From contig NZ_CP072014.1 in the NCBI RefSeq assembly GCF_017603825.1, positions 558,001 to 622,000 of the forward strand: a DNA stretch of 64,000 nt, given 5' to 3'. How positions within the stretch are numbered: position 1 is the first letter of the stretch; each line of letters starts with the position of its first letter. The translations under genes were made by a program, and so were the position numbers. The notes beneath the pieces were generated by a model. It did no database searches and had not been told where the DNA came from. It saw only the letters and a list, made by a program, of their open reading frames with translations. The DNA comes from Arthrobacter crystallopoietes (GTDB lineage Bacteria; Actinomycetota; Actinomycetes; Actinomycetales; Micrococcaceae). Positions 45,029 through 54,968 of the stretch are shown here, piece by piece.

Positions 45029-45069
45029 GAAGTTCTCGCAATGCAATAAAGAACTTCCGTAATACGAAA
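45029..45069. promoter_or_regulatory. inverted repeat and operator-like palindrome before the peroxiredoxin gene
   Basis: GAAGTTCT (45029-45036) recurs inverted as AGAACTTC (45050-45057) around a 13-base loop, just after the amine oxidase stop. Overlapping its end is TTCCGTAATACGAAA (45055-45069), one base pair short of a perfect palindrome and similar to the IclR-type sites at 51.9 and 58.0 kb. It lies 12 bases before the peroxiredoxin ATG. Confidence 0.5.
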
Positions 45070-45080
45070 GGGACTGCTCC

Positions 45081-45548
45081 ATGACGCAACTCCAGCCCGG
45101 AATCCCCGCCCCGTCCTTCACGCTGCCCGATGCCTCCGGCAGCAAGGTCTCGCTTGCCGACTACGCCGGCCGCAATGTTGTGGTGTACTTCTACCCGAAG
45201 GCCGCGACCCCGGGCTGCACCACGGAAGCCTGCGATTTCCGCGACAACCTGAACTCGCTCCAGGCCGCCGGTTTCGACGTCGTCGGCATTTCTCCGGATG
45301 AGCCCGAAGCGCTGCAGGACTTCGCCGAGGCCGAGTCGCTGACCTTCCCGCTCCTCTCGGACATCGACAACGAGGTGGCCAAGGCCTACGGTTCGTTTGG
45401 CGAGAAGGAGTTCAACGGCAAGACGTTCACCGGCACGCTGCGCAGCACCGTCGTCGTCGATCCTGAGGGCAACGTCCGCCTGGCCGAGTACAACGTGGAC
45501 GCCAAGGGCCACGTGGCGCGGCTGCGCGAATCACTCGGCGTGAACTGA
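45081..45548 (+). CDS. bcp: thioredoxin-dependent peroxiredoxin, BCP type, 155 aa
   Basis: Reduces hydroperoxides using thioredoxin. The peroxidatic Cys46 sits in YPKAATPGCTTEACDFRD and the resolving Cys51 is five residues later, the BCP atypical 2-Cys arrangement. The rest follows the thioredoxin fold (VVGISPDEPE, FPLLSDIDNEVAKAYG, TGTLRSTVVVDPEGNV). It follows the hydrogen-peroxide-producing oxidase gene closely, which makes functional sense, and is closed by a strong terminator. Confidence 0.94.
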   Translation: MTQLQPGIPAPSFTLPDASGSKVSLADYAGRNVVVYFYPKAATPGCTTEACDFRDNLNSLQAAGFDVVGISPDEPEALQDFAEAESLTFPLLSDIDNEVAKAYGSFGEKEFNGKTFTGTLRSTVVVDPEGNVRLAEYNVDAKGHVARLRESLGVN

Positions 45549-45559
45549 CACCCCCTGCT

Positions 45560-45602
45560 AAAACGATGGGGGCCTTCCCCGCGGGAAGGCCTCCATCGTT
45601 TT
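45560..45602. terminator. rho-independent terminator after bcp
   Basis: An 18-19 bp nearly perfect stem (ACGATGG and CCTTCCC arms with GGGAAGG and CCATCGT) around a CGC loop is bordered by A-runs on the left and T's on the right, so it can work from both directions. Confidence 0.9.
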
Positions 45603-45728
45603 GCCTGCGTTCAATCATGGGCGCTGGCCGTACAGTTGGTCGGCAGACCGGGACCGTAGCCGCGGCCTGCCGGGATTAAGGGGACAACGTCGGAGGGACG
45701 CCGCCGAAGGAAAGACCGGCCTGCAACG

Positions 45729-47084
45729 TCAGGCGGTGCCTCGCCGGATCAAGCGGCCGGTTGGCGTCTCGCCGCCGATCTCCGCGCCGCGGAGGAACGT
45801 CCGCCGCACGACGCCGGCCAGCGGCTTGCCGTCGTAGGGCGTGATCGGGTTCTTGTGCTTGAGCTTCTTCGCGTCCACCACGAAGCTTTCATCCGCGGCG
45901 AAGACGGAGAAGTCGGCGTCGTAACCCAGCGCCAGCTGGCCCTTCCGCGTCATCCGGGCGAGCTCGGCCGGCCGGCGGGACATCCAGTCCACTACCTGCT
46001 CCAGCGGGATCCCCCGCTGCCGGGCCTCGGTCCAGATCAGCGAGATCCCCAGTTGCAGCGAGGCAACGCCGCCCCAGGCCACGCCGAAGTCGCCGTTCTC
46101 CAGGTCCTTCAGGTCCAAGGTGCTGGGCGAATGGTCCGAGACGATGCAGTCGATGATGCCGTCCTCGAGGCCCTTCCACAGCAGTTCCCGGTTGGATGCC
46201 TCGCGGATGGGCGGGCAGCATTTGAACGCCGTCGCGCCGTTGGGGATTTCCTCTGCCAGCAGCGTGAGGTAGTGCGGGCAGGTCTCCACGGTGAGCTTCA
46301 CGCCGTCGCGCTTGGCACTGGCGATCATCGGCAGGGCATCGGAGGAAGACAGGTGCAGGATATGGGCGCGGGCGCCGGTCCAGCGGGCCCGCTCGATCAC
46401 CTCGGCGATGGCCACGTTTTCGGCCCCGCGCGGGCGGGAGGCGAGGAAGCGCTGGTACTGGTCGCCCTCGGCGTGCGGTGCACGCTCAATGGCCCGCGAA
46501 TCTTCGGCATGGACAATCATCAGCGAGTCGAAGGTCTTCAGCTCCGCCATGTCCTTTTCCATCTCGTCCGCATCCAGCGGCGGGAACTCGTCCACGCCTG
46601 AGTGCAGCAGGAAGCACTTGAAGCCGAAGACGCCCTCATCGTGCAGCGGCCGCAGGTCCCCGGTGTTGCCGGGCACCGCCCCGCCCCAAAAGCCCACGTC
46701 CACAAAGGCCTGGTCCCGAGCGGCGTTGCGCTTTTCCTCCAACGCGGCGGCGTTGATGGTGGGCGGGATGCTGTTCAACGGCATGTCAATGATGGTGGTC
46801 ACCCCGCCGGCGGCCGCGGCCCGGGTGGCGGAGGCGAAGCCCTCCCACTCGGTGCGGCCGGGCTCGTTGACGTGCACGTGCGTGTCCACCAGCCCGGGGA
46901 TCAGCGTTTCGTCCGCGGCGAGCTCAAGGACTTCGCGGCCGCGCAGTCCGTTGCCCAGCGGTTCGATGGCGACAATCGAGCCGTCCCGCACACCGACCTC
47001 GCGCGCGGCAACCCCCGCCGTCGTCAGGATCCGCTCGCCCCGAATGACCAGGTCGTATTCCGGTGAAGTTCCTTCGACGCCCAC
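45729..47084 (-). CDS. allB: allantoinase, 451 aa
   Basis: Hydrolyses allantoin to allantoate in purine degradation. It is a cyclic amidohydrolase with the metal site visible: His69 and His71 in VDTHVHVNEPG, the carboxylated Lys156 in FGFKCFLL, His192 in IVHAED, His244 in HILHLSS and Asp317 in VSDHSPS. Length fits. A GTG start follows the glycerate kinase stop with no gap, so it is the last gene of the hyi-tsr-gcl-glxK-allB operon. Confidence 0.95.
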   Translation of the reverse strand: MGVEGTSPEYDLVIRGERILTTAGVAAREVGVRDGSIVAIEPLGNGLRGREVLELAADETLIPGLVDTHVHVNEPGRTEWEGFASATRAAAAGGVTTIIDMPLNSIPPTINAAALEEKRNAARDQAFVDVGFWGGAVPGNTGDLRPLHDEGVFGFKCFLLHSGVDEFPPLDADEMEKDMAELKTFDSLMIVHAEDSRAIERAPHAEGDQYQRFLASRPRGAENVAIAEVIERARWTGARAHILHLSSSDALPMIASAKRDGVKLTVETCPHYLTLLAEEIPNGATAFKCCPPIREASNRELLWKGLEDGIIDCIVSDHSPSTLDLKDLENGDFGVAWGGVASLQLGISLIWTEARQRGIPLEQVVDWMSRRPAELARMTRKGQLALGYDADFSVFAADESFVVDAKKLKHKNPITPYDGKPLAGVVRRTFLRGAEIGGETPTGRLIRRGTA

Positions 47085-48257
47085 TTATGCTCCCCTCTGA
47101 GCTTCCAGTTCCCTGCCGCCGGCGATATCACCCGCCAGCAGCCGCAGTCCGATCTCCGCGCCGACGCGTTCGAGCAGCCCGCCCGCCTCAGCCATGCAGA
47201 CGGAGACGTCACTTTCAAGATCCGTCAAGGCGTATGTTTGCGCAAGCCCTGCCGATTCCAGCTGAGTGTCCGACAAAAGTGTACGGCCGCAGACCGCGAA
47301 AACGGGCACGCCGGCGGCCGCGGCTTCGGTGGCCACGCCGATGGGCGTCTTGCCTTCCAGGCTCTGGGCATCCAGGCTGCCCTCGCCCGTGATGACCAGC
47401 TCGGCCCCGGCGAGTTTGTCCCGCAGGCCGGTCAACTCAATAACGACGTCGATTCCGCGCCTGCGCTGCGCCTCCAGCACTGCCAGTGCCGCGAAACCCA
47501 CTCCGCCGGCGGCACCGGAGCCGGGCAGGTGTGCCATCGCGGCCGTGCCTGCTCCCAGTTCAGGACCGAGGACCCGCACAAACTGGGCCAGGGCGGCGTC
47601 CAGCGTTGCCACATCCTCCGCCGAGGCACCTTTCTGCGGACCGAACACCGCGGCGGCACCGTTCTCCCCCAGCAGCGGGTTGTCCACGTCGGAAGCCAGC
47701 ACGAAGGAAACGCCGGCCAGCCGCGGATCCAGGCCGGACAGGTCCACCTCGGCGAGCCGGGCCAAAGCCGCTCCGCCGCGCGGAAGGAACCGTCCGCCGT
47801 CGTCCTTCAGGATGGCCCCCAGGCCCTGGAGCAGCCCCGCGCCGCCGTCGGTGCAGGCGCTGCCGCCCACCCCGAGGATGATGCTGGTGCAGCCCAGATC
47901 CAGGGCCGCGCTGATCAGTTCCCCGGTACCCCGGCTGGTGGCGGTAAGCGCCTGCAGCTGGCCGCCGGGCAGCACGTCCAGCCCGGAGGCCGCGGCCATC
48001 TCGATCACGGCCTGTTGGCCCTTGACCGCGATGGCCGCCTCCAGCGGCATGCCGGTAGGTCCGGCAACGGTGGCGAGATGCCGCGTGTACCCCGCGCCGA
48101 CGGCGGCCTGAAGGGTGCCTTCTCCGCCGTCGGCCACGGGAACGTTGGTGACCTGGATGTCCGGGGCGACCGCCCGCAGGCCCCGCTCAACCGCCGCGGC
48201 CACTTCCGGGGCGGTGAGCGAGCCCTTGAACTTATCCGGTGCAATCACCACTTTCAT
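47085..48257 (-). CDS. glxK: glycerate kinase (GarK/GlxK type), 390 aa
   Basis: Phosphorylates D-glycerate with ATP to give phosphoglycerate for glycolysis; completes the glycerate branch of glyoxylate use. Family signs are VVIAPDKFKGSLTA at the start, VPVADGGEGTLQAAV, GVGGSACTDGGAG and LVITGEGSLDAQSLEGKTP. Length is normal. It starts just seven bases after the glyoxylate carboligase stop and runs into allB. Confidence 0.95.
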   Translation of the reverse strand: MKVVIAPDKFKGSLTAPEVAAAVERGLRAVAPDIQVTNVPVADGGEGTLQAAVGAGYTRHLATVAGPTGMPLEAAIAVKGQQAVIEMAAASGLDVLPGGQLQALTATSRGTGELISAALDLGCTSIILGVGGSACTDGGAGLLQGLGAILKDDGGRFLPRGGAALARLAEVDLSGLDPRLAGVSFVLASDVDNPLLGENGAAAVFGPQKGASAEDVATLDAALAQFVRVLGPELGAGTAAMAHLPGSGAAGGVGFAALAVLEAQRRRGIDVVIELTGLRDKLAGAELVITGEGSLDAQSLEGKTPIGVATEAAAAGVPVFAVCGRTLLSDTQLESAGLAQTYALTDLESDVSVCMAEAGGLLERVGAEIGLRLLAGDIAGGRELEAQRGA

Positions 48258-48264
48258 GGCAGGT

Positions 48265-50043
<1,779 letters not shown>

Positions 50044-50147
50044 GGGAATCTCCTTGAAAGCCTGGTGGAGCCCTCGGGCGGGCTGTTTTTGGGTGTGTTC
50101 GGTGGAGCCGGGTTTGGGTGCGGATCCGGCCTGCCGCCGGGGTGCTT

Positions 50148-51026
50148 TTACTTCCGGCCGGAGAGCTGCAGGACCTGCTTGAAGAGGCCCGAGTGGTCCA
50201 GTCCGCCGTCGCCCTGGTTGACGGTGGCGGCGACCAGCTGCGCAACGGCGGCGCCAAGCGGGATGGCCACGTTGGCTTCGCGGGCGGCGGAGGTCACGAT
50301 GCCGAGGTCCTTGTGGTGCAGGGCGAGGCGGAAGCCCGGGTCGAAGTTGCGGTCCAGCATCTTCTGGCCCTTCTGCTCCAGCACCTTCGAGCCGGCCAGG
50401 CCGCCGCCGAGCACCTTGAGTGCGGCGTCGGTGTCCACGCCGTAGGCCTCGAGGAAGGCGATGGCCTCGCCGAGGACTTCTATGTTCACGGCGACAATCA
50501 GCTGGTTGGCAGCCTTGACCGTCTGGCCGGAACCCGAGGGACCCACGTGCACAATGGTCTTGCCCACGGCGTCGAAAACATCCTGCGCGGCTTCGAAGTC
50601 GGCCGCCTCGCCGCCGACCATGATGGAGAGCACGCCGTCGATGGCGCCCTGCTCGCCGCCGGAGACCGGGGCGTCCAGCGGGCGGATGCCGGCGGCGCGG
50701 GCCTCTTCGGCGAGGCGGACGGCGACGTCGGGCCGGATGCTGCTGGCATCGATCCACAGTCCGCCCTGCTTGGCGTTGGCGAAGACGCCTTCCTCGCCGG
50801 TGACCACGGCTTCAACGTCCGGCGAGTCAGGCACCATGGTGATAACGACGTCGGCGTCCTTCACGGCGTCGGCGATGCTGTTGGCGCCCGTGCCGCCTTC
50901 GGCCGCCAGCTTGTCGATCTTGTCCTGGCTGCGGTTGAAGCCGGTAACACTGTGGCCGGCCTTGACGAGGTTGATGGCCATGGGCAGGCCCATGATGCCG
51001 AGTCCGATGACTGCAACGTTGGTCAT
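50148..51026 (-). CDS. glxR: 2-hydroxy-3-oxopropionate (tartronate semialdehyde) reductase, 292 aa
   Basis: Reduces tartronate semialdehyde to D-glycerate with NAD(P)H. A beta-hydroxyacid dehydrogenase with N-terminal Rossmann motif [17 protein letters not shown], substrate motif [12 protein letters not shown] and catalytic Lys171 in [11 protein letters not shown]. The close fit to GarR/GlxR and its place between hyi and gcl settle the assignment within the family. Confidence 0.94.
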   Translation of the reverse strand: MTNVAVIGLGIMGLPMAINLVKAGHSVTGFNRSQDKIDKLAAEGGTGANSIADAVKDADVVITMVPDSPDVEAVVTGEEGVFANAKQGGLWIDASSIRPDVAVRLAEEARAAGIRPLDAPVSGGEQGAIDGVLSIMVGGEAADFEAAQDVFDAVGKTIVHVGPSGSGQTVKAANQLIVAVNIEVLGEAIAFLEAYGVDTDAALKVLGGGLAGSKVLEQKGQKMLDRNFDPGFRLALHHKDLGIVTSAAREANVAIPLGAAVAQLVAATVNQGDGGLDHSGLFKQVLQLSGRK

Positions 51027-51089
51027 GAGATAAGTCCTTTGCTTCGTGCTGGTCAGTAAGAGTCTGTGCTGAGACGGTGGGGCGGGCGG

Positions 51090-51872
51090 TTAGCGGATGA
51101 GCCAGCCGAAAGCCTGCTCGGCTGGCGCCTTGTACTCGAGTCCGATGGGGCCCTGGTAGCCAAGTTGGCGGCTGCGGGAGATCCATTCGCCGAGCGGCAG
51201 TTCGCCGGTTCCGGGGGCGCCGCGGCCGGGGTTGTCCGCGATTTGGATGTGGCCGAAGTCCTTGGCGTGGTTCTCGATGACTGCCGCCACGTCGTCGCCA
51301 TTGACGGCCAGATGGTAGAAATCGGCGAGGAGCTTGATGTTCTGCGGCCCCTCGGCGTGGACCTTGCCGATCACGTCGAGTGCGTCCTGCGCCGTCTTGA
51401 GCGGGTAACGGTCGGCACCGGAAACAGGCTCGAGCAGGACGGTACCGCCGATCGCGGCGACGCCTTCGGCCGCGGCGACAAGGTTGGCCAGAGCCACTTC
51501 GTCCTGCGCCTCCGGGGTGTGCTCGTCCAGGCGGTTGCCGTAGAGCGCGTTGAAGGCCTTGCAGCCAAGGCGTTCGCCGATGCCGGCGACGACGGCGATG
51601 TTGTCCCGGAATTCGGCGTCGCGTCCCTTCCAGGAGACTAGGCCGCGATCCCCGCCCGGCATGTCACCGGCGTTGAAATTGAGCCCGGTGAGCTGGACGC
51701 CGGCGTCGTTGATCGCGCGCTCGAACGCAGTGACGTCGGCGTCACCGGGAACGGATTCGGCGAACGGCCACCAGAACTCCACGCTGTCGAAGCCGGCGGC
51801 GACGGCGGCCGCGGGGCGCTCCAGGAAAGGCAGTTCGGTGAAGAGGATGGAGCAGTTCACTGTGTAAGACAT
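51090..51872 (-). CDS. hyi: hydroxypyruvate isomerase, 260 aa
   Basis: Interconverts hydroxypyruvate and tartronate semialdehyde. TIM-barrel protein of the xylose-isomerase-like family, with the N-terminal YTVNCSILFTELPFLERP and FDSVEFWWPF, LNFNAGDMPGGDRGL, the metal ligand Glu in LLEPVSG, DFYHLAVNGDD and GHIQIADNPGRGAPGTGEL, all Hyi-typical. First gene of the operon; GAGGAAT precedes the ATG and two operator palindromes lie upstream. Confidence 0.94.
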   Translation of the reverse strand: MSYTVNCSILFTELPFLERPAAAVAAGFDSVEFWWPFAESVPGDADVTAFERAINDAGVQLTGLNFNAGDMPGGDRGLVSWKGRDAEFRDNIAVVAGIGERLGCKAFNALYGNRLDEHTPEAQDEVALANLVAAAEGVAAIGGTVLLEPVSGADRYPLKTAQDALDVIGKVHAEGPQNIKLLADFYHLAVNGDDVAAVIENHAKDFGHIQIADNPGRGAPGTGELPLGEWISRSRQLGYQGPIGLEYKAPAEQAFGWLIR

Positions 51873-51895
51873 CGGTATTCCTCGGGATTCGCGTA

Positions 51896-51983
51896 TTCCA
51901 TATTGTGGAAATGTACTTTTGCTCTACGAAAAGCGTACCGAGTGACCGTGAGCACTGTCAAGCTTCTTTTCCATAAAACGGAA
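51896..51983. promoter_or_regulatory. two 15-bp palindromic operators upstream of hyi
   Basis: TTCCATATTGTGGAA (51896-51910) and TTCCATAAAACGGAA (51969-51983), both of the form TTCC-N7-GGAA, lie 23 and 96 bases before the hyi start. A half-like TTTCCATA follows at about 51989. They match sites before malic enzyme and the IclR gene. The region also holds the promoter of the divergent DUF2975 gene. Confidence 0.75.
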
Positions 51984-52069
51984 ACTCTTTTCCATAGCCT
52001 AGTTGGCGGTTGCTTCAACTACTGTTTATCGATAGATTTACCTTGTTATTCGACAAGAAGGAGACTCCA

Positions 52070-52561
52070 TTGGGAAAGTTGACGGTTCTGGCGTTGCGCA
52101 CTGTGCTCGCGCTGCTGCTCGCCGGCTCGCTGTTCATCCAGGTGTGGATGGTCCCGCTGATCTCCACTGATCTGGAAGAGGCCGGCGCGGACACCGCCCT
52201 GCGCATCCTGTTCCTCATAATCGTGGTGCTGGGGATCGTCACGGTGCAAGTCACCATGGTCTGCGTGTGGCGGCTGTTGACGATGGTCCGCCGGGGAACG
52301 GTCTTCTCCGACGGCGCTTTCCGGTACGTGGACGTCATCTTCGGCGCGGTGGCGGCGGCGTCGGTCCTCATGTTCGGGCTTGCCGTCCTGTTGGCCCCGG
52401 GCGGTATTGCTCCCGGCATCGTCCTGTTGATCTGCGGAGCGTCCCTGCTGATCGCAGGGATGGCGCTGATCGTCCTGGTGCTGCGGAAGCTCCTGGCGCA
52501 GGCTGTCGCCCGCGACGTTGAAGCCAAGCATCTGCGGACCGAGCTGGACGAGGTGATTTGA
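52070..52561 (+). CDS. DUF2975 membrane protein, 163 aa
   Basis: Four helices: residues ~5-28, ~45-68, ~85-110 and ~117-140, followed by a charged helix (ARDVEAKHLRTELDEV). This is the usual DUF2975 pattern, found in Gram-positive bacteria directly before a small HTH gene. TTG is taken as the start because AAGGAGA lies six bases ahead and the protein then begins GKLTVLALR, as in relatives. Its stop overlaps the ATG of the HTH gene. Function unknown; possibly a membrane sensor that sequesters the regulator. Confidence 0.88.
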   Translation: MGKLTVLALRTVLALLLAGSLFIQVWMVPLISTDLEEAGADTALRILFLIIVVLGIVTVQVTMVCVWRLLTMVRRGTVFSDGAFRYVDVIFGAVAAASVLMFGLAVLLAPGGIAPGIVLLICGASLLIAGMALIVLVLRKLLAQAVARDVEAKHLRTELDEVI

Positions 52562-52788
52562 TGGCCATCATCGTCGACATCGACGTGATGCTGGCCAAGC
52601 GCAAGATGCCCGTGGGCGTGCTCGCGGAACGCGTCGGCATTACCCCCGCAAACCTCGCAGTGCTCAAAAACGGCCGTGCCAAGGCTGTTCGCTTCACCAC
52701 CCTCGCCGCCTTGTGCGAGGTACTCGATTGCCAGCCCGGAGATCTGCTGCGCTGGGAGCCCGGCGAGCCCGAGGAATCCCCGAATTAA
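52561..52788 (+). CDS. XRE-family helix-turn-helix regulator, 75 aa
   Basis: A single small HTH domain of the YozG/HTH_26 type: VDIDVMLAKRKMPVGVLAERVGI then TPANLAVLKNGRAKAVRF and LCEVLDCQPGDLLRWEP. Such partners of DUF2975 proteins are short DNA-binding proteins without an effector domain. Translation is coupled to the membrane gene (TGATG). A strong terminator follows. Confidence 0.9.
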   Translation: MAIIVDIDVMLAKRKMPVGVLAERVGITPANLAVLKNGRAKAVRFTTLAALCEVLDCQPGDLLRWEPGEPEESPN

Positions 52789-52797
52789 AGCAAAATA

Positions 52798-52831
52798 GCT
52801 CCGCCCCCGGACTCTCAGACGGGGGCGGAGC
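52798..52831. terminator. hairpin terminator between convergent HTH and allE genes
   Basis: Twelve-base arms, GCTCCGCCCCCG at 52798-52809 and the complementary CGGGGGCGGAGC at 52820-52831, with a ten-base loop. A-rich and T-containing flanks suggest it works for both convergent genes. Confidence 0.88.
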
Positions 52832-52867
52832 AGTCTTGTCCGGCCGCAGCGCGGCCGGTGGTGTTCG

Positions 52868-53686
52868 TCAGAGAACGATCTGGCGGTTCACGTCCTTGTA
52901 CAGCAGGTAGCGGAAGTTGGACGGGCCGCCGGCGTAGCAGGCCTGCGGGCAGAACGCGCGCAGCGACATGTAGTCGCCCTCCTGCACCTCGACCCAGTCC
53001 CCGTTCAGCCGGTACACCGCCTTGCCTTCGAGCACGTACAGGCCGTGCTCCATGACATGCGTTTCGGCGAACGGAATGGACGCGCCCGGCTCGAACGCGA
53101 CGATGTTGATGTGCATGTCGTACGCCAGGTCGTCGACCGGCAGCATCCGGGTGGTGCGCCACTTATTGTCCGTGCCCGGCATCGGGTTCGGCTCAAGATC
53201 CTGCTCGTTGCCGAACACCGGCTTCGCGGTGTAGCCCTCCAGTGCCTGGTACGCCTTGCGGATCCAGTGGAACTTGGCGGCGGCACCGCCGTCGTTCTTC
53301 ACCTGCCATTGGGAACCGGCCGGCGCGTAGGCGAAGCCGCCCGGGGCCAGAACGCGGTTTTCGCCTTCGATGGTGACGCTGAGTTCGCCGTCGACCACGA
53401 AGAGGAAGCCCTCCACCGTGCTCTGGGCCTCGGGCTTGGCCGAGCCGCCGCCCGGTGCAACCTCCATCAGGTACTGGGCGAAGGTGGTGGCGCCGCCGGC
53501 GACCGGGCGGTTAAGGATCCAGACGCGGGTGTCGTCCCATTCGGGCAGCACGCTGGTGACGATATCGCGCATGACGCCGCGCGGAATCACCGTGTAGGCC
53601 TCGGTGACGATGGCGCGGTCAGTCAGCAGGTCCGTCTGCGGCGGGTGGCCGGCCGGATTGGCGAAGTAGTTCGGCTGGTTAGTCAT
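52868..53686 (-). CDS. allE: (S)-ureidoglycine aminohydrolase, 272 aa
   Basis: Converts (S)-ureidoglycine to (S)-ureidoglycolate and ammonia in the ureide pathway. It is a bicupin: the C-terminal cupin shows the metal-binding pattern in PFAETHVMEHGLYVLEGKA and the N-terminal one is degenerate (EGFLFVVDGELSV). The start ATG at 53686 gives the usual N-terminus and overlaps the upstream gene's end by eight bases, so it is the last gene of the malic enzyme-aceB-CitE-like-allE operon. Confidence 0.93.
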   Translation of the reverse strand: MTNQPNYFANPAGHPPQTDLLTDRAIVTEAYTVIPRGVMRDIVTSVLPEWDDTRVWILNRPVAGGATTFAQYLMEVAPGGGSAKPEAQSTVEGFLFVVDGELSVTIEGENRVLAPGGFAYAPAGSQWQVKNDGGAAAKFHWIRKAYQALEGYTAKPVFGNEQDLEPNPMPGTDNKWRTTRMLPVDDLAYDMHINIVAFEPGASIPFAETHVMEHGLYVLEGKAVYRLNGDWVEVQEGDYMSLRAFCPQACYAGGPSNFRYLLYKDVNRQIVL

Positions 53687-54968
53687 GGGTTTCCTCGCTG
53701 GTGGAAGCGGATTGGGGATGGGCGATGGCCTCGAGCTGGGCAACGGACACCTCGGCCAGCCGCTCGAACTCCTTACTTTCGACGGCGCCGCAGACCAGTC
53801 CGCGGTGGAGGAAGCGGGCCAGGGCGCGGGCCGTTGCCGGTTCATCCATGATGGCGCTGTCGATGCCGTGGACATAGTTCTTCAACCGCACGGCGGCAGC
53901 CTCGAAGCCGTCCCGGTAGAAGGCGTAGGTGGCCAGGAAGCGGGTGGGCAGCTGGGCCGAATGCAGGTCCCAGCCCTGGTAGATGCCGCGTTCCAGGTGC
54001 CGGCGGACCAGACGTGCGTGCAAGGCCCACGCCTTGGCTACATTCTCCGCATCGCCGAGCGGCAGGATGTTGGTTGACCCGTCCGAGAGGTGGACGCCGG
54101 TGCCGGCCACGGCCACCTGCATGACGGCCTTGGCGTAGTCCGCGGCGGGGTGCTCCATGGACTGGTAGGCGGCCGCGATGCCCAGCGAGGCGCTGTAGTC
54201 ATAGGTGCCGTAGTGCAGCGAGCTGACCCGGCCTGCGCCGGCGTGGATCAGCTGCGCCACCGGTACCGTACCGTCCGCGGCGAGGATCAGTTGCGGCGTC
54301 TCCATCTGCACCTCGAAGCGCAGCCGTCCCGCGGGCAGGCCGTGCGCCTGCTCCAGCTGCTCGCAGGCAAAGACCATCGCCTGCACTTGGGCTATCGTGC
54401 TGACCTTGGGCAGCGTCAGCACCAGGCCCTGCGGCAGGCCGCGCTCTCCGGACTCCGCCACGAGTGCACCGATGAACCGGTCCAGCGTGCGCAGACCGCG
54501 GGCGCGGGTAGGCTCTTCGAAGCACTTGAACCGGATGCCGATGAACGGCGGAGCAGTGCCGGCGGCGACGGCCTGAGCCACAAGGGCGCCGGCCTTCAGC
54601 GCGTCGGCGTCCTCTTCCTCGTCCGCCCGGTTGCCGTAGCCGTCCTCGAAGTCCAGCCGCAGGTCCTCGATCGGCTCGCTTTCGAGCTTGCGGCGGACCA
54701 GTTCGGCCAGCTGGGCACTCTCCCCCAGGCCGAGGGAGGTGGCCAGTTGCTCCAGGCCGCCGTGTTCCTTCACCGCAGCGAGGGCGTCCCCGCCCCAGCG
54801 CGCGGCCAGGTCCAGGGTAAACGAGTCGGCCGGGACGTAGACCGTGTGGACCGGCTGGCGGCCGCTGCCCTCGCCCGGGTAGGCGGCGGACAGCAGCTCG
54901 TCGGTGGCGGCCAGGTCCGCGTCGATCCTGGCGGCAACAGCACCGGAGAGGGCAAGCTTGGGCGCCAT
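53679..54968 (-). CDS. CitE-superfamily protein (DUF6986-type), 429 aa, substrate unknown
   Basis: An HpcH/HpaI/CitE-like TIM barrel. Visible features are LRLDFEDGYGNRADEEEDADA (acidic metal/substrate loop), GIRFKCFEEPTRARGLRTLD, LTLPKVSTIAQV and FEVQMETPQ, where Glu would be a Mg2+ ligand. Malyl-CoA/citramalyl-CoA lyases and related thioesterases share this fold, but they are about 280-330 residues; this protein is longer. It is translated between malate synthase (TGATG overlap) and allE (eight-base overlap), which strongly suggests a step in ureide or glyoxylate metabolism, but the reaction is not known to me. Confidence 0.82.
   Translation of the reverse strand: MAPKLALSGAVAARIDADLAATDELLSAAYPGEGSGRQPVHTVYVPADSFTLDLAARWGGDALAAVKEHGGLEQLATSLGLGESAQLAELVRRKLESEPIEDLRLDFEDGYGNRADEEEDADALKAGALVAQAVAAGTAPPFIGIRFKCFEEPTRARGLRTLDRFIGALVAESGERGLPQGLVLTLPKVSTIAQVQAMVFACEQLEQAHGLPAGRLRFEVQMETPQLILAADGTVPVAQLIHAGAGRVSSLHYGTYDYSASLGIAAAYQSMEHPAADYAKAVMQVAVAGTGVHLSDGSTNILPLGDAENVAKAWALHARLVRRHLERGIYQGWDLHSAQLPTRFLATYAFYRDGFEAAAVRLKNYVHGIDSAIMDEPATARALARFLHRGLVCGAVESKEFERLAEVSVAQLEAIAHPQSASTSEETHD

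Noticed and set aside
50044-50757. Possible 238-codon extension of glyoxylate carboligase
   Set aside because: It is antisense-frame noise over the reductase gene; 50043 has a good ribosome-binding site and gives an N-terminus collinear with known Gcl.
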